From NCBI GenBank assembly GCA_036677085.1, contig JAKFFI010000004.1:186001-250000 (forward strand): a stretch of DNA of 64,000 nucleotides. Direction: 5' to 3'. The stretch is from JAGPUQ01 sp036677085. GTDB lineage: Bacteria; Pseudomonadota; Gammaproteobacteria; Pseudomonadales; Porticoccaceae. Position 1 is the first letter of the stretch. Every line of letters begins with the position of its first letter. This document shows positions 16,195-25,198 of this stretch, in pieces. The notes beneath the pieces were generated by a model, which had not been told where the DNA came from, did no database searches, and worked only from the letters and a program-made list of their open reading frames with translations. Both the position numbers and the translations under genes were made by a program.

Positions 16195-19100
16195 TCGCCG
16201 CGCTCATCCGCTGGTCACTGGCCAACCGGTTTCTGGTGCTGCTCGCGACGGCGATGATCTCGGCCTGGGGTGTGCTGTCGGTGCTGCGCACGCCGCTCGA
16301 CGCCCTGCCGGACCTATCGGACGTGCAGGTGATCATCCGCACCACCTGGCCCGGCCAGGCGCCGCAACTCGTCGAGAACCAGGTCACCTATCCCTTGGCC
16401 ACCACCATGCTGTCGGTGCCGGGCGCAAAGACGGTGCGGGGATTTTCGTTTTTCGGCGACAGCTTCGTCTACGTCGTGTTCGAGGACGGCACGGATCTGT
16501 ACTGGGCGCGTTCGCGGGTGCTCGAATATCTGAACCAGGTACAGGCGCGCCTACCGCCGACAGCGCGCTCCGCGCTTGGCCCGGATGCGACCGGCGTCGG
16601 CTGGATCTACGAGTACGCACTGGCCGACCGTTCCGGTACTCAGGACATCGGGCAGTTGCGCGCCTTGCAGGACTGGTTTCTCAAGTACGAACTCACGACC
16701 GTGCCGGGCGTGGCCGAAGTCGCCACCATCGGCGGCATGGTGCGGCAATATCAGGTGGTGCTGGAACCCGCCAGACTCGCCGCCTACCGCATTCCCCACA
16801 CCCGGGTGATCGAGGCGATCGGGAAAGCCAATCAGGAGACCGGCGGCTCGGTGCTGGAACTGGGCGAGGCCGACTACATGGTGCGTGCTTCCGGCTATCT
16901 GCAAACGCTGGACGATTTCCGCGCGATTCCGCTGCTGACCACCGATGCCGGTGTTTCGGTGCGTCTGGGTGATGTGGCGCGCATCCAGCTCGGCCCGGAA
17001 CTGCGCCGCGGCATCGGCGAACTCGACGGCGAAGGCGAAGCTGTCGGTGGCGTGATCGTGATGCGCGCAGGCGGGAATGCGCTGGAAACGATAAGCGCCG
17101 TCAAGGCGCGCCTGCAACAGTTGCAGGCCGGTCTGCCGCCCGGGGTCGAGATCGTGCCGGTCTACGACCGCTCGGGGCTGATCGAACGCGCGGTCGAAAA
17201 TCTCGGTCACAAACTCATCGAGGAATTCATCGTCGTCGCACTGGTCTGCGCGCTCTTTCTGTTTCACCTGCGCTCCGCGTTCGTCGCCATCGTCGCGCTG
17301 CCGCTGGGCATCCTGATGTCCTTCATCGTGATGCGTTACCAGGGCATCAATGCCAACATCATGTCGCTGGGCGGCATCGCCATCGCCATCGGCGCCATGG
17401 TCGATGCGGCGGTGGTGATGATCGAAAACGCGCACAAGCATCTCGAACGCCGGGCACAGAAACATCCGGGCCAAAAGCTGAAAAACGAAGTGCGCTGGCG
17501 CGTGATCGGCGCTGCCGCCGTCGAAGTGGGCCCGGCGCTGTTTTTCTCGTTGCTCATCATCACCCTGTCTTTCATCCCGGTATTCACACTGGAGGCGCAG
17601 GAAGGGCGTCTGTTCGCGCCGCTCGCCTTCACCAAGACCTGGGCGATGGCGGCCGCCGCAGGTCTGTCAGTGACGCTGATTCCGGTACTGATGGGCTATC
17701 TGATCCGCGGCCGGATTCCGCCGGAGCAGGCCAACCCGCTCAATCGCGGATTGATTGCGCTCTATCGCCCGCTGCTGGATCTCGTGTTGCGTTTTCCGAA
17801 AACGACGCTCGCCGCGGCAGTCGTGATACTGCTCGCCAGTTTGTGGCCACTGCAACAACTCGGCAGCGAATTCCTGCCGGCACTGGATGAAGGCGATCTG
17901 CTCTACATGCCCACGGCGCTGCCGGGGCTGCCTGCGGGCAGGGCCGCCGAGCTGTTGCAGCGCACGGATCGGCTGATCAGGACGGTACCGGAAGTGCAGA
18001 GCGTCTACGGCAAGGCCGGCCGCGCCGAGACCGCGACCGATCCCGCGCCGCTGGAAATGTTCGAGACCACGGTCCAGTTCAAACCACGCGACCAATGGCG
18101 GTCCGGCATGACACCGGACAAACTGATCGAGGAGTTGGACGGCATCGTACGCGTGCCGGGACTCACCAATATCTGGATACCGCCGATCCGCAACCGCATC
18201 GACATGCTCGCCACCGGCATCAAGAGTCCGGTGGGCGTGAAGGTCGCGGGGCCGGACCTGGCCACCATCGATCGTCTCACCGGCATGATCGAGCGCGCGC
18301 TCAAGGAGGTGCCGGGCGTGACCAGCGCGCTCGCCGAGCGGCTCACCGGCGGACGCTACATCGACATTGACATCCGGCGCGACGCCGCCGCCCGCTACGG
18401 GCTCAACATCGCCGACGTGCAATCCGTCATCGCGGCAGCCGTGGGTGGCGAAAACATCGGGGAGATGATCGAAGCACGTCAGCGTTTCCCGATCAATGTG
18501 CGCTATCCGCGCGAAATTCGCGATTCCCTGGGCGGGTTGCGCGCGCTGCCCATGGTCACCGAACGCGGTCAGCGCCTGGTGCTCTCTGATGTCGCCGACA
18601 TCAGCATCAGCGACGGCCCGCCAATGCTGCGCAGCGAAAACGCGCGCCTGAACGGCCATGTGTATGTCGACATTCGCGGCCGCGATCTGGGCTCAGCGGT
18701 GCGCGACATGCAGCACGTGGTCGCCGACAAAGTACCACTGCCCGCCGGCTATTCGGTGTCCTGGTCGGGCCAGTTCGAGTTCCTGGAACGCGCCGCAGCG
18801 AAACTCAAGGTGGTCGTGCCTTTCACGCTGCTGATCATCTTTGTGCTGCTGTACCTGATCTTCAAGCGTTTTGGGGAAGCATTGCTCATCATGGCCGCCC
18901 TGCCCTTCGCGCTGGTGGGCGGCATCTGGCTGTTGTGGCTGCTCGGCTACAACCTGTCGGTGGCCGCCGCGGTGGGCTTCATCGCGCTCGCCGGCGTGGC
19001 CGCGGAATTCGGCGTGATCATGCTGCTGTATCTGCAACAGGCCTGGCAGGCGCGACTGGATGAGGGTCGGGACACCGACGCCGATCTGCTCGACGCGATC

Positions 19101-19358
19101 CGCGAAGGCGCCGTGCTGCGCGTGCGACCCAAGGCCATGACCGTCGCCGTGATCCTCGCGGGCCTGCTGCCGATCCTGCTGGGAACAGGCACCGGCAGCG
19201 AAGTGATGCAACGCATCGCCGCACCCATGGTGGGCGGTATGATCACCGCGTCCTTGTTGTCGATGTTTGTCATCCCCGTGGTCTATTTGCTGATGCGGCG
19301 GCCGCGGGCGGGTTTGGGGAAGGCGTCGGCGTCAGCCGCAGAAGCGCAAGAATCCTAG
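16191..19358 (+). CDS. cusA: Copper/silver efflux RND transporter CusA
   Basis: A 1055-aa heavy-metal RND pump that exports Cu(I)/Ag(I) using the proton gradient. The proton-relay residues are in GAMVDAAVVMIENAH (D405, E412). The three methionines that bind Cu(I) in E. coli CusA, M573, M623 and M672, are at the same numbers here (LLYMP, PLEMF, RIDML). This separates it from CzcA-type divalent pumps. There are twelve expected membrane segments and two large periplasmic loops (about 40-340 and 560-870). It is the last gene of the cusCBA operon. Family and metal class are firm. Confidence 0.96.
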   Translation: MIAALIRWSLANRFLVLLATAMISAWGVLSVLRTPLDALPDLSDVQVIIRTTWPGQAPQLVENQVTYPLATTMLSVPGAKTVRGFSFFGDSFVYVVFEDGTDLYWARSRVLEYLNQVQARLPPTARSALGPDATGVGWIYEYALADRSGTQDIGQLRALQDWFLKYELTTVPGVAEVATIGGMVRQYQVVLEPARLAAYRIPHTRVIEAIGKANQETGGSVLELGEADYMVRASGYLQTLDDFRAIPLLTTDAGVSVRLGDVARIQLGPELRRGIGELDGEGEAVGGVIVMRAGGNALETISAVKARLQQLQAGLPPGVEIVPVYDRSGLIERAVENLGHKLIEEFIVVALVCALFLFHLRSAFVAIVALPLGILMSFIVMRYQGINANIMSLGGIAIAIGAMVDAAVVMIENAHKHLERRAQKHPGQKLKNEVRWRVIGAAAVEVGPALFFSLLIITLSFIPVFTLEAQEGRLFAPLAFTKTWAMAAAAGLSVTLIPVLMGYLIRGRIPPEQANPLNRGLIALYRPLLDLVLRFPKTTLAAAVVILLASLWPLQQLGSEFLPALDEGDLLYMPTALPGLPAGRAAELLQRTDRLIRTVPEVQSVYGKAGRAETATDPAPLEMFETTVQFKPRDQWRSGMTPDKLIEELDGIVRVPGLTNIWIPPIRNRIDMLATGIKSPVGVKVAGPDLATIDRLTGMIERALKEVPGVTSALAERLTGGRYIDIDIRRDAAARYGLNIADVQSVIAAAVGGENIGEMIEARQRFPINVRYPREIRDSLGGLRALPMVTERGQRLVLSDVADISISDGPPMLRSENARLNGHVYVDIRGRDLGSAVRDMQHVVADKVPLPAGYSVSWSGQFEFLERAAAKLKVVVPFTLLIIFVLLYLIFKRFGEALLIMAALPFALVGGIWLLWLLGYNLSVAAAVGFIALAGVAAEFGVIMLLYLQQAWQARLDEGRDTDADLLDAIREGAVLRVRPKAMTVAVILAGLLPILLGTGTGSEVMQRIAAPMVGGMITASLLSMFVIPVVYLLMRRPRAGLGKASASAAEAQES

Positions 19359-19454
19359 GGCCAAATGCGGCGGCCCGATACGTTCCACCGGCCAGGAACC
19401 GCGTAACAGGGTACCGCTGTTGAAAGGCCGTCTCGCGCCGGCACCAGTCAGCAA

Positions 19455-19673
19455 TCAACCCGGGCCGCAACAGCCATGCTCCAGCTGCACCGGTGGACAA
19501 CGCACTGAACCGATCGAACAGAACACGCAGCAGTCGCCTGGACGTGGATTCAGCAGGGCCTTGCACTGGCTGCACTTGTAAAAAAACTGGCAGGCATTCA
19601 CGGGCATGGTCTCCCGTTTGGCGCAACCGCAATGGGGGCAGGTCAGCACGGATTCGGGAATGATGGGGTTCAT
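19455..19673 (-). CDS. GDCCVxC-family Cys-rich small protein (Cys form)
   Basis: A 72-residue protein with 12 cysteines. The two N-terminal CxxC knuckles (C12/C15, C34/C37) look like a zinc ribbon. The family motif GDCCVFCSIGSVRCPP covers residues 47-61 (C48, C49, C52, C59), and a CC pair lies at 68-69. Members of this family can be selenoproteins; here the positions are all Cys and there is no in-frame TGA. AGGA lies 8 bases before the ATG. It converges with cusA. Function is unknown; the cysteines and location suggest binding of copper, silver or mercury. Confidence 0.8.
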   Translation of the reverse strand: MNPIIPESVLTCPHCGCAKRETMPVNACQFFYKCSQCKALLNPRPGDCCVFCSIGSVRCPPVQLEHGCCGPG

Positions 19674-19724
19674 GGCGACATCCTGCGCAGTAAGAGAATC
19701 GCCCGACTGGATATTCTCGGCTGC

Positions 19725-20549
19725 TCACACTTCGAGAACAATCTCATAGGCAGAGAATTTGCGCACATTGAATACACCGCTATCCAGAATCAGGTACTGC
19801 CCCTTGATACCCAGCAGACGGCCGCTCACTTCCGGCGTTTTATCGAGATTCCAGGCGCTCACCCTGGTCGGGTATTCCCGCACCGGGTAGTCGATGGCGA
19901 CGGGCTCGGCGACCTCGATGCGCTGGATCGCCTGAATCCCGAAGCGCGTCGTCAATTCGCCAAACTCGTCGACGCAGAGTTCGAACAGGCGATCGCGCGC
20001 GGCTGCGAGATCGGCCGGCTCGGGATTGCCTTTGAGCATGGCGCGCCAGTCGGTGGTGTCGCGCACATGGCGGCGCAGGGCGGCTTCCACGAAGCCCGCC
20101 TGCTGGCGGGTCTGCACCCGCACGATGGGCAGCGCCTGGATCGCGCCCTGATCGATCCAGCGCGTGGGCATCTGGCCGGCACGGGTGATGCCCACTTTCA
20201 CGCCAGAGGAATTGGCGAGATACACGAAGTGCTCGGTCATGCAAAAGCTCTGAGCCCAGTCCGGCTCGCGGCAGGTGCCGGCGTCGAAGTGGCAGCGTTC
20301 GGGACTGAGGATGCACAGATCGCATTGCGCGAGCTTGCGAAAACAGGGGTAGCAGTAGCCTTCGCTGAAACTTTTTTTGGTGACACGGCCGCAGTGCGAG
20401 CAGTGAATGGTACCGCCGTGACGGATGCGCAACGTCTCGCCCAGCAGCGCGTTGAGGGGCACCCGGGTATCGTCCAGCGTTAGCCAGTAGTTGACCGGCG
20501 CGGCCAGCTCCGTGGGCATTTTGTCGAGATGACCGCGATAGATCGGCAT
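19725..20549 (-). CDS. DUF2797 family protein
   Basis: A 274-aa cytoplasmic protein of unknown role. The first half has many cysteines that form zinc-finger-like pairs: IHCSHCGRV, YCYPCF, QCDLCILSPERC, GTCREPDW. It then has the conserved DUF2797 phrase VYLANSSGVKVGITRAGQMPTRWIDQGA, which resembles part of a GIY-YIG-like fold. The rest is helical with a C-terminal beta section (GRLLGIKGQYLILD). It is followed 22 bases upstream by DUF1315; the two are often neighbours in gammaproteobacteria. Confidence 0.85.
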   Translation of the reverse strand: MPIYRGHLDKMPTELAAPVNYWLTLDDTRVPLNALLGETLRIRHGGTIHCSHCGRVTKKSFSEGYCYPCFRKLAQCDLCILSPERCHFDAGTCREPDWAQSFCMTEHFVYLANSSGVKVGITRAGQMPTRWIDQGAIQALPIVRVQTRQQAGFVEAALRRHVRDTTDWRAMLKGNPEPADLAAARDRLFELCVDEFGELTTRFGIQAIQRIEVAEPVAIDYPVREYPTRVSAWNLDKTPEVSGRLLGIKGQYLILDSGVFNVRKFSAYEIVLEV

Positions 20550-20571
20550 GGCGCTCAGCCGCGGCGCGCAG

Positions 20572-20838
20572 TCAGTGCTGCCATTTCAGCGGCTGCGGCT
20601 CGGCGGCGGACACTTCGCCCGTGCCGCCGCAGTGGGCGTGGGGGCGCGCCGGGATGTGGCCGACCCGCTCCGCTTCCGGCAGATGGCGCTCGCCCCAGGC
20701 GATGACGGCTTGCAGACAGAGTTCGCGCTGGGTTGCGTCGAGCCGGTTGCCGTCGGGCCAGCGCCCGGTTGCCACCGCCTGTTTCAGCGTCTCGTAAACC
20801 GCGGGTGTGATGTGGGCAAGCAGGTGGTCGAGATCCAT
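20572..20838 (-). CDS. DUF1315 (YeaC-like) protein
   Basis: An 88-aa protein similar to E. coli YeaC over its first 55 residues: MDLDHLLAHITPAVYETLKQA, GRWPDG and LCLQAVIAWGERHLP. The tail holds two His and a single Cys. AAGGAA lies 4 bases before the ATG. It is between the rhomboid gene (10-base gap) and DUF2797, in one run of four minus-strand genes. Function unknown. Confidence 0.85.
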   Translation of the reverse strand: MDLDHLLAHITPAVYETLKQAVATGRWPDGNRLDATQRELCLQAVIAWGERHLPEAERVGHIPARPHAHCGGTGEVSAAEPQPLKWQH

Positions 20839-20848
20839 GGGGTTCCTT

Positions 20849-21700
20849 TCACTCGGTTGGGGACTGGGCGCGCGCCGAGAAACCGGCCAGGCCGCCGAAC
20901 AGGGCGCCGATGACGAGGCCGGTCACATGGGCACCGTTGGCGACTCCGCCCTGAAGGAACAGATCCACCACGCCCAGCAGACACACGAGCAGCCAGATGA
21001 TCATCAACGGAAAAATTCCGGGTGCGAGGCCGAGCAGCGGATGGGGTGCCAGTTTGTTGCGCACCCAGATGTACCCCAGCAATCCGTACACCACACCGGA
21101 CAGGCCGCCGAACAGGCCATTGGGATGCCACAGGTACTGGCCCACATTGGAACCCACGGCGATGGCGAGAACGATCAGCAGGAAATTGCCATGCCCGGCA
21201 AGCCGCTCGACCCGGCGCCCGAATTCCCAGATCCAGAGGCTGTTGAACACGATGTGAAACAATCCGAAGTGGAGAAACGCCGGGGTCAGCAGGCGCCAGT
21301 ATTCACCGCGGGAAAAAGCGGTATCGGCGGGTTCGAGACGCAATTGATCGGCATCGGTAACGCCAAAATCCTGAAAGGTGAACCAGTGAACGACATCCGG
21401 AAGGAAGCTGACCAAAAGCGCACCGATCAGGCCCAGCAGCAGCATCGCCACCACCACGGGCACCTGACGCGCCTGCACCGCGAGACTCGGCGCCGGGGCG
21501 CCCAGCGAGCCGCTGTATTCCCGCAGCAGCATCAGCACCGTGGGAATATCCTCGCGCCGCGCCACCAACAGCAAACGGCCGCCGGCGCGATCGTCGAAGC
21601 GATGCGCGACATCCCGCTCCGCCAGACGTCGGGAGAGCGCGGTGACGTCGATCTCCAGCGGCAACTCGGCCACCGCGATCCAGGGCTCGGCATCGCTCAT
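20849..21700 (-). CDS. glpG: Rhomboid intramembrane serine protease (GlpG type)
   Basis: A 283-aa inner membrane protease that cuts substrates within the membrane. Residues 1-70 form a soluble cytoplasmic domain like that of GlpG (EIDVTALSRRLAERDVAHRF). Six membrane helices follow. The catalytic serine is in GLSGVVYGLLGY and the catalytic histidine in NGAHVTGLVIG; HFGLFHIVFNSLWIWEFG is the typical second-helix motif. The ATG overlaps the nadK stop (TGATG), so it is likely coupled to nadK. Gene name is by similarity of architecture. Confidence 0.88.
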   Translation of the reverse strand: MSDAEPWIAVAELPLEIDVTALSRRLAERDVAHRFDDRAGGRLLLVARREDIPTVLMLLREYSGSLGAPAPSLAVQARQVPVVVAMLLLGLIGALLVSFLPDVVHWFTFQDFGVTDADQLRLEPADTAFSRGEYWRLLTPAFLHFGLFHIVFNSLWIWEFGRRVERLAGHGNFLLIVLAIAVGSNVGQYLWHPNGLFGGLSGVVYGLLGYIWVRNKLAPHPLLGLAPGIFPLMIIWLLVCLLGVVDLFLQGGVANGAHVTGLVIGALFGGLAGFSARAQSPTE

Positions 21701-22626
21701 CAGATGCCAGGGTCGGCGCCCGCGTCGCGGTCGTCGTGGCGGACCGAATCCAGCCGGCTGCCCCAGCCCAGCTTGGTGCGACAGACCTGGTAGAAGTTAT
21801 GTCCCAGCGGGTGAATCAAACGCACCGGCCTGGGCTTTTTGTGGATGCGAATGATGTCGTCCTGCTCGGTGACGATCTCGTACTGGCCGTCGCAGGTGAT
21901 GGTCGGATGCAACTCGTTGCGCGTGCCGACGCGGATCTCGATCAGGCTGTTGCCGTCGATCACGATGGGACGGCTGTTGAGCGAATGGGGGTTCATGGGT
22001 ACCAGCACGATGGCATCCAGCTTGGGGTGCATGATGGGCCCGCCGGCGGAGAGTGCATAGGCGGTAGAGCCGGTCGGGGTCGCGACAATCAGACCATCGG
22101 AATGCTGGCTGTAGACGAACTGGCCGTCCACATAGAGCTCGAACTCCATCATCCGCACGGAGCGTCCCGGGTGCAGCACCATGTCGTTGGCGGCGATACC
22201 GGAGGCCGCCACACCGCCGTTGCGGTGTACGTCCATGGCCAGCAGAAAGCGCTCGCTGAGCTGGTACTCGCCGGCCAGTACGCGGCCGATGCCCTGCTCC
22301 ATCTCCTCGGGCGGAATGTCGGCCAGAAAGCCCAGCCTGCCCCGGTTCAGTCCCAGCAGGGGCACGCCCAGATCCGCCAGCGCGCGCACGGCACCCAGCA
22401 TGCTGCCATCGCCGCCCACCACGATCACCAGATCGAGGGCATCGGGTTTGAGGGTGCGGCGGTCAACCACCTCGACCGCATGATCGGCGAGCAGGTCGGC
22501 GGTATCGCGCTCGGCGAGCACGGTGCGGCCGTCCCGTTTCAGGAAGGCCACCAGGCGGTCGAGGGTTTCCACCACCTCGCGGTGGCGAAGGCGGGCAACC
22601 ACGCCGATGCGTTGAAATTGCGCCAT
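21700..22626 (-). CDS. nadK: NAD(+) kinase
   Basis: Phosphorylates NAD+ to NADP+. The protein is 308 aa from ATG 22626 (MAQFQRIGVVARL); E. coli NadK is 292. The GGDG motif is in LVIVVGGDGSMLGAVRAL, followed by LGLNRGRLGFLADI and the family hallmark DGLIVATPTGSTAYALSAGGPI. The open frame continues 99 bases upstream of the ATG without a homologous N-terminus, so the shorter start is used. It diverges from imuA; the 168-base spacer holds the SOS box. Confidence 0.95.
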   Translation of the reverse strand: MAQFQRIGVVARLRHREVVETLDRLVAFLKRDGRTVLAERDTADLLADHAVEVVDRRTLKPDALDLVIVVGGDGSMLGAVRALADLGVPLLGLNRGRLGFLADIPPEEMEQGIGRVLAGEYQLSERFLLAMDVHRNGGVAASGIAANDMVLHPGRSVRMMEFELYVDGQFVYSQHSDGLIVATPTGSTAYALSAGGPIMHPKLDAIVLVPMNPHSLNSRPIVIDGNSLIEIRVGTRNELHPTITCDGQYEIVTEQDDIIRIHKKPRPVRLIHPLGHNFYQVCRTKLGWGSRLDSVRHDDRDAGADPGI

Positions 22627-22747
22627 GGAAACGGGGCCGGTCGGGAGAGGCCCGATTATACACAGGCCCCGGCCGGTGACCGGGACGACGGACCTGGCCG
22701 GGAAAACCCCGCGCCGGGATGGCAAGCCGGAAAGGAAGCGGCTATAT

Positions 22748-22767
22748 TACTGTACATATTTACAGTA
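22748..22767. promoter_or_regulatory. LexA (SOS) box for imuA-imuB-dnaE2
   Basis: TACTGTACATATTTACAGTA matches the E. coli LexA consensus (CTG-N10-CAG with T/A-rich flanks) almost perfectly. It ends 27 bases before the imuA ATG and overlaps the A/T-rich stretch that should be the -10 region (TATATT at 22743). In many bacteria imuAB-dnaE2 is damage-inducible through LexA. The lexA gene itself is not in the window. Confidence 0.93.
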
Positions 22768-22794
22768 TCCGTTGCCGCACCAGGGCCATCACCC

Positions 22795-23727
22795 ATGCAC
22801 CAGCCCCTCGCCACCCTTCCCACCCTTTTGGCGCAACATCCGCATCTGCGCCGCGCCGTCAATGCTCCATCCCGGGCGTCCGGCATCGCCACCGGCAACC
22901 CGCATCTGGATGCCCTGCTGCACTGGCATGGCTGGCCCCGCGGCGCGCTGACCGAACTGCTCGGGGTACCCGGCCACGGCGAGCTGGCACTGCTGGCGCC
23001 GGCTCTGACTCGGCTGGTACACCAAGGCGGGCAACTGTTTCTGGTGGAGCCACCCCACCAGCCCCATGCGCAGGGACTGCAACAACTGGGCATCCCCTGG
23101 GACCAGTTGCTGGTGGTGCGCACCACCCGCGACCGCGACCCGATCTGGGCCTGCGAGCAGATTCTGCGCTCGGGAACCTGCGCCGCCCTGCTCGCCTGGG
23201 AAGGCACCGGGAGCTGGCGCCTCGCGCAACTGCTGCGCTTGCAGAGCGCGGCCCGCGCGGCTCCGGGTCCGGTATTTCTCTGCCGTCCGGCCCGGGCGGC
23301 ACAACAGCCCTCGCCCGCCGTCCTGCGTTTGCGCCTGACGGGCGCCGCAACCGGCGCGCAACTCACCCTGGTGAAGCAGCCCGGCCCGGTCGGGCAGCAG
23401 CTGGCGCTGGTCGACCGTCTGGAAGAGATGGCGCGGCCCATGATTTATCCGCCAGCGCCCTGTCAGCGGCTCGCGCCGGACCGCCTGCCCGTGGCACAGC
23501 GCCTGCCGGTTCCGATCCGCGCGGCCATCCCAACAGTAATCCCTGCGGCAATCCCCACACCAGGCCCTGAGGATGTCCTGAACAACCGGAGTCCACTCCG
23601 GGTTCGATCCTTCGGCAGGCTCGGGACCTGCCCTGCACGGGATCGGCAACCCAGCGTTCCTCCCGAATCTGTCGAAGGACAGGTTCAGCACATCCCTGAA
23701 CCACTTTCATCGCTGCGAGCACACTGA
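22795..23727 (+). CDS. imuA: Mutasome protein ImuA (RecA/SulA-like)
   Basis: First gene of the SOS-controlled translesion mutasome. The protein is 310 aa. The first about 230 residues have the ImuA/SulA-like fold: NPHLDALLHWHGWPRGALTELLG, LLAPALTRL, RDPIWACEQILRSG and GAQLTLVKQPGPV. The last about 45 residues (from near VLNNRSPL) are encoded by a palindromic repeat and look unrelated to the family, so the functional protein may end earlier. The start is the first ATG after the SOS box. imuB follows after 3 bases. Confidence 0.88.
   Translation: MHQPLATLPTLLAQHPHLRRAVNAPSRASGIATGNPHLDALLHWHGWPRGALTELLGVPGHGELALLAPALTRLVHQGGQLFLVEPPHQPHAQGLQQLGIPWDQLLVVRTTRDRDPIWACEQILRSGTCAALLAWEGTGSWRLAQLLRLQSAARAAPGPVFLCRPARAAQQPSPAVLRLRLTGAATGAQLTLVKQPGPVGQQLALVDRLEEMARPMIYPPAPCQRLAPDRLPVAQRLPVPIRAAIPTVIPAAIPTPGPEDVLNNRSPLRVRSFGRLGTCPARDRQPSVPPESVEGQVQHIPEPLSSLRAH
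23609..23678. repeat. Palindromic repeat inside the 3' end of imuA
   Basis: Two 18-base arms at 23609-23626 and 23661-23678 are inverted copies of CCTTCGRCAGRYTCGGGA, with 15 of 18 positions pairing, around a 34-base centre. The flanks (GGTTC... and ...GACAGGTTC) extend the pattern. Sequences with CCTTCGACAGG arms are common small dispersed elements in proteobacteria. Here the element lies in the imuA reading frame and encodes part of its C-terminal tail. Confidence 0.7.
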
Positions 23728-23730
23728 TCC

Positions 23731-25191
23731 ATGTTGTGGCTCTGTCTGCGCTGTACCGACCTGGCACTGGCGACAGCAGGCGCTGCCGATCCCAAGCGGC
23801 CGCAGGTCGTGGCGGAAGGGCAACGGGTGTATTGCCCTGATCAGGCGGCCGCCGACCGCGGCGTGGCGGCCGGAATGGTGCTCGCCAATGCCCGTGCGCT
23901 GTGTCCCGAACTGGTCGTGCTCCCGCGTGCTCCGGTGCGGGAGCACGCAATTCTGGAGGCTCTGGCTCACGCCTGCCATCACCTCACCCCCAAGGTGACA
24001 CTGTGCCCGCCGGCCGCCCTGCTGCTGGAAATCAGTGGGTCGCTGAAGCTGTTCGGCGGGCTCGCCGCCCTGCTCACTGCGGTCCGCGACACACTTCGGC
24101 TGCAACAAGTACAGGCGGCCATCGGCGCGGCACCCACGCCCGCCGCCGCGCAATTGCTGAGTCATGGCGATGCCGATCCTCTCGATTATCTCGATGCCCA
24201 TAGCGGCGCCCTGACCCGGCCCCGGGCCTTCACCCGCCGTCTGCACGCGCTGCCGCTGACGGCGCTCGACTGCGCGCCCGAACTCGTCGAAAAGCTCGCA
24301 CGCACCGGCCTGCGCCGCGTCGGCGAGGTCTTGCAGTTGCCCGGCAGCGCCCTTGGCCGGCGCTACGGCCGGGATTTTGTGCACTATCTGGAACGCATTC
24401 GCGGCCAGCGTCCCGATCCCCGGACGACCATGCCGCTGGCGTCCAGTTTCTCCCGGCGCCTGGAATTTGGCGCCGCGATCGAGCGCGCCGAGATGCTGTT
24501 GTTTCCGGCGCGGCGCCTGCTCCACGAACTGAGTGGCTATCTGTGCGCTCGCCAGATGCACTGCGGGCGCCTGAACTGGACGCTGTATCAGGAGCACGGC
24601 GCGCCGCTCACCCTGCCCCTGCGGCTCGCCCGGCCCCGGGGCGACCTCGCGCACCTGCTCGAACTGACCCGGCTCGGATTCGCCACCCTGCGCCTTGAAG
24701 GAGCGGTGGCTGCCCTGGCACTGGCGAGCGACGAGCTGCACCCGGCGCAGAGTACCAGCGGGGATCTGTTGAGCACCCTGGTCCCACAGCCGGATCCAGC
24801 GGGCATTCAGACCCTGTGCGACCGCCTCACCGCCCGCCTCGGGCCCGCCGCCATCGCCCGCCTCAAGGTGCAGAACGAGCATCTGCCCGAGCGCGCCAGC
24901 GTCGCGCTGCCGCCGACCGCCAGTGTTGCTGGCGCTGTGACCAGCCCGCCGTCGGCACCACGACCGGCCTGGCTGGTACAGCCACCGGCCCCGATATCCG
25001 TCCAGGGCGGAAAACTGTACTGGGACGGACCCCTGACCCTGCTGCGCGGCCCCGAGCGCATCGAGAGCGACTGGTGGCGCACGCCGGCGCGGCGCGATTA
25101 CTACCTGGCCCGCCACGGCGACGGCCGCCGCTGCTGGCTGTACCGCGAGCGCCGCACCGGCGCCTGGTTTGTGCACGGTCTGTTCGGCTGA
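23731..25191 (+). CDS. imuB: Mutasome scaffold ImuB (inactive Y-family polymerase)
   Basis: A 486-aa Y-family-like protein that links ImuA and DnaE2 to the sliding clamp. The fold is recognisable: a little-finger region, and a helix-hairpin-helix segment in LARTGLRRVGEVLQLPGSALGRRYG. The catalytic acids are missing: the N-terminus reads LWLCLRCTDLAL where active Y-family enzymes have a metal-binding Asp, and VTLCPPAALLLEIS replaces the later acidic pair. This is normal for ImuB. The C-terminus ends in the ImuB tail DYYLARHGDGRRCWLYRER. It starts 3 bases after imuA and ends 7 bases before dnaE2. Confidence 0.93.
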   Translation: MLWLCLRCTDLALATAGAADPKRPQVVAEGQRVYCPDQAAADRGVAAGMVLANARALCPELVVLPRAPVREHAILEALAHACHHLTPKVTLCPPAALLLEISGSLKLFGGLAALLTAVRDTLRLQQVQAAIGAAPTPAAAQLLSHGDADPLDYLDAHSGALTRPRAFTRRLHALPLTALDCAPELVEKLARTGLRRVGEVLQLPGSALGRRYGRDFVHYLERIRGQRPDPRTTMPLASSFSRRLEFGAAIERAEMLLFPARRLLHELSGYLCARQMHCGRLNWTLYQEHGAPLTLPLRLARPRGDLAHLLELTRLGFATLRLEGAVAALALASDELHPAQSTSGDLLSTLVPQPDPAGIQTLCDRLTARLGPAAIARLKVQNEHLPERASVALPPTASVAGAVTSPPSAPRPAWLVQPPAPISVQGGKLYWDGPLTLLRGPERIESDWWRTPARRDYYLARHGDGRRCWLYRERRTGAWFVHGLFG

Positions 25192-25198
25192 AACAGCC

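Noticed and set aside
19455..19673. Selenocysteine in the GDCCVxC protein
   Set aside because: No in-frame TGA is present; every candidate position is a cysteine codon.
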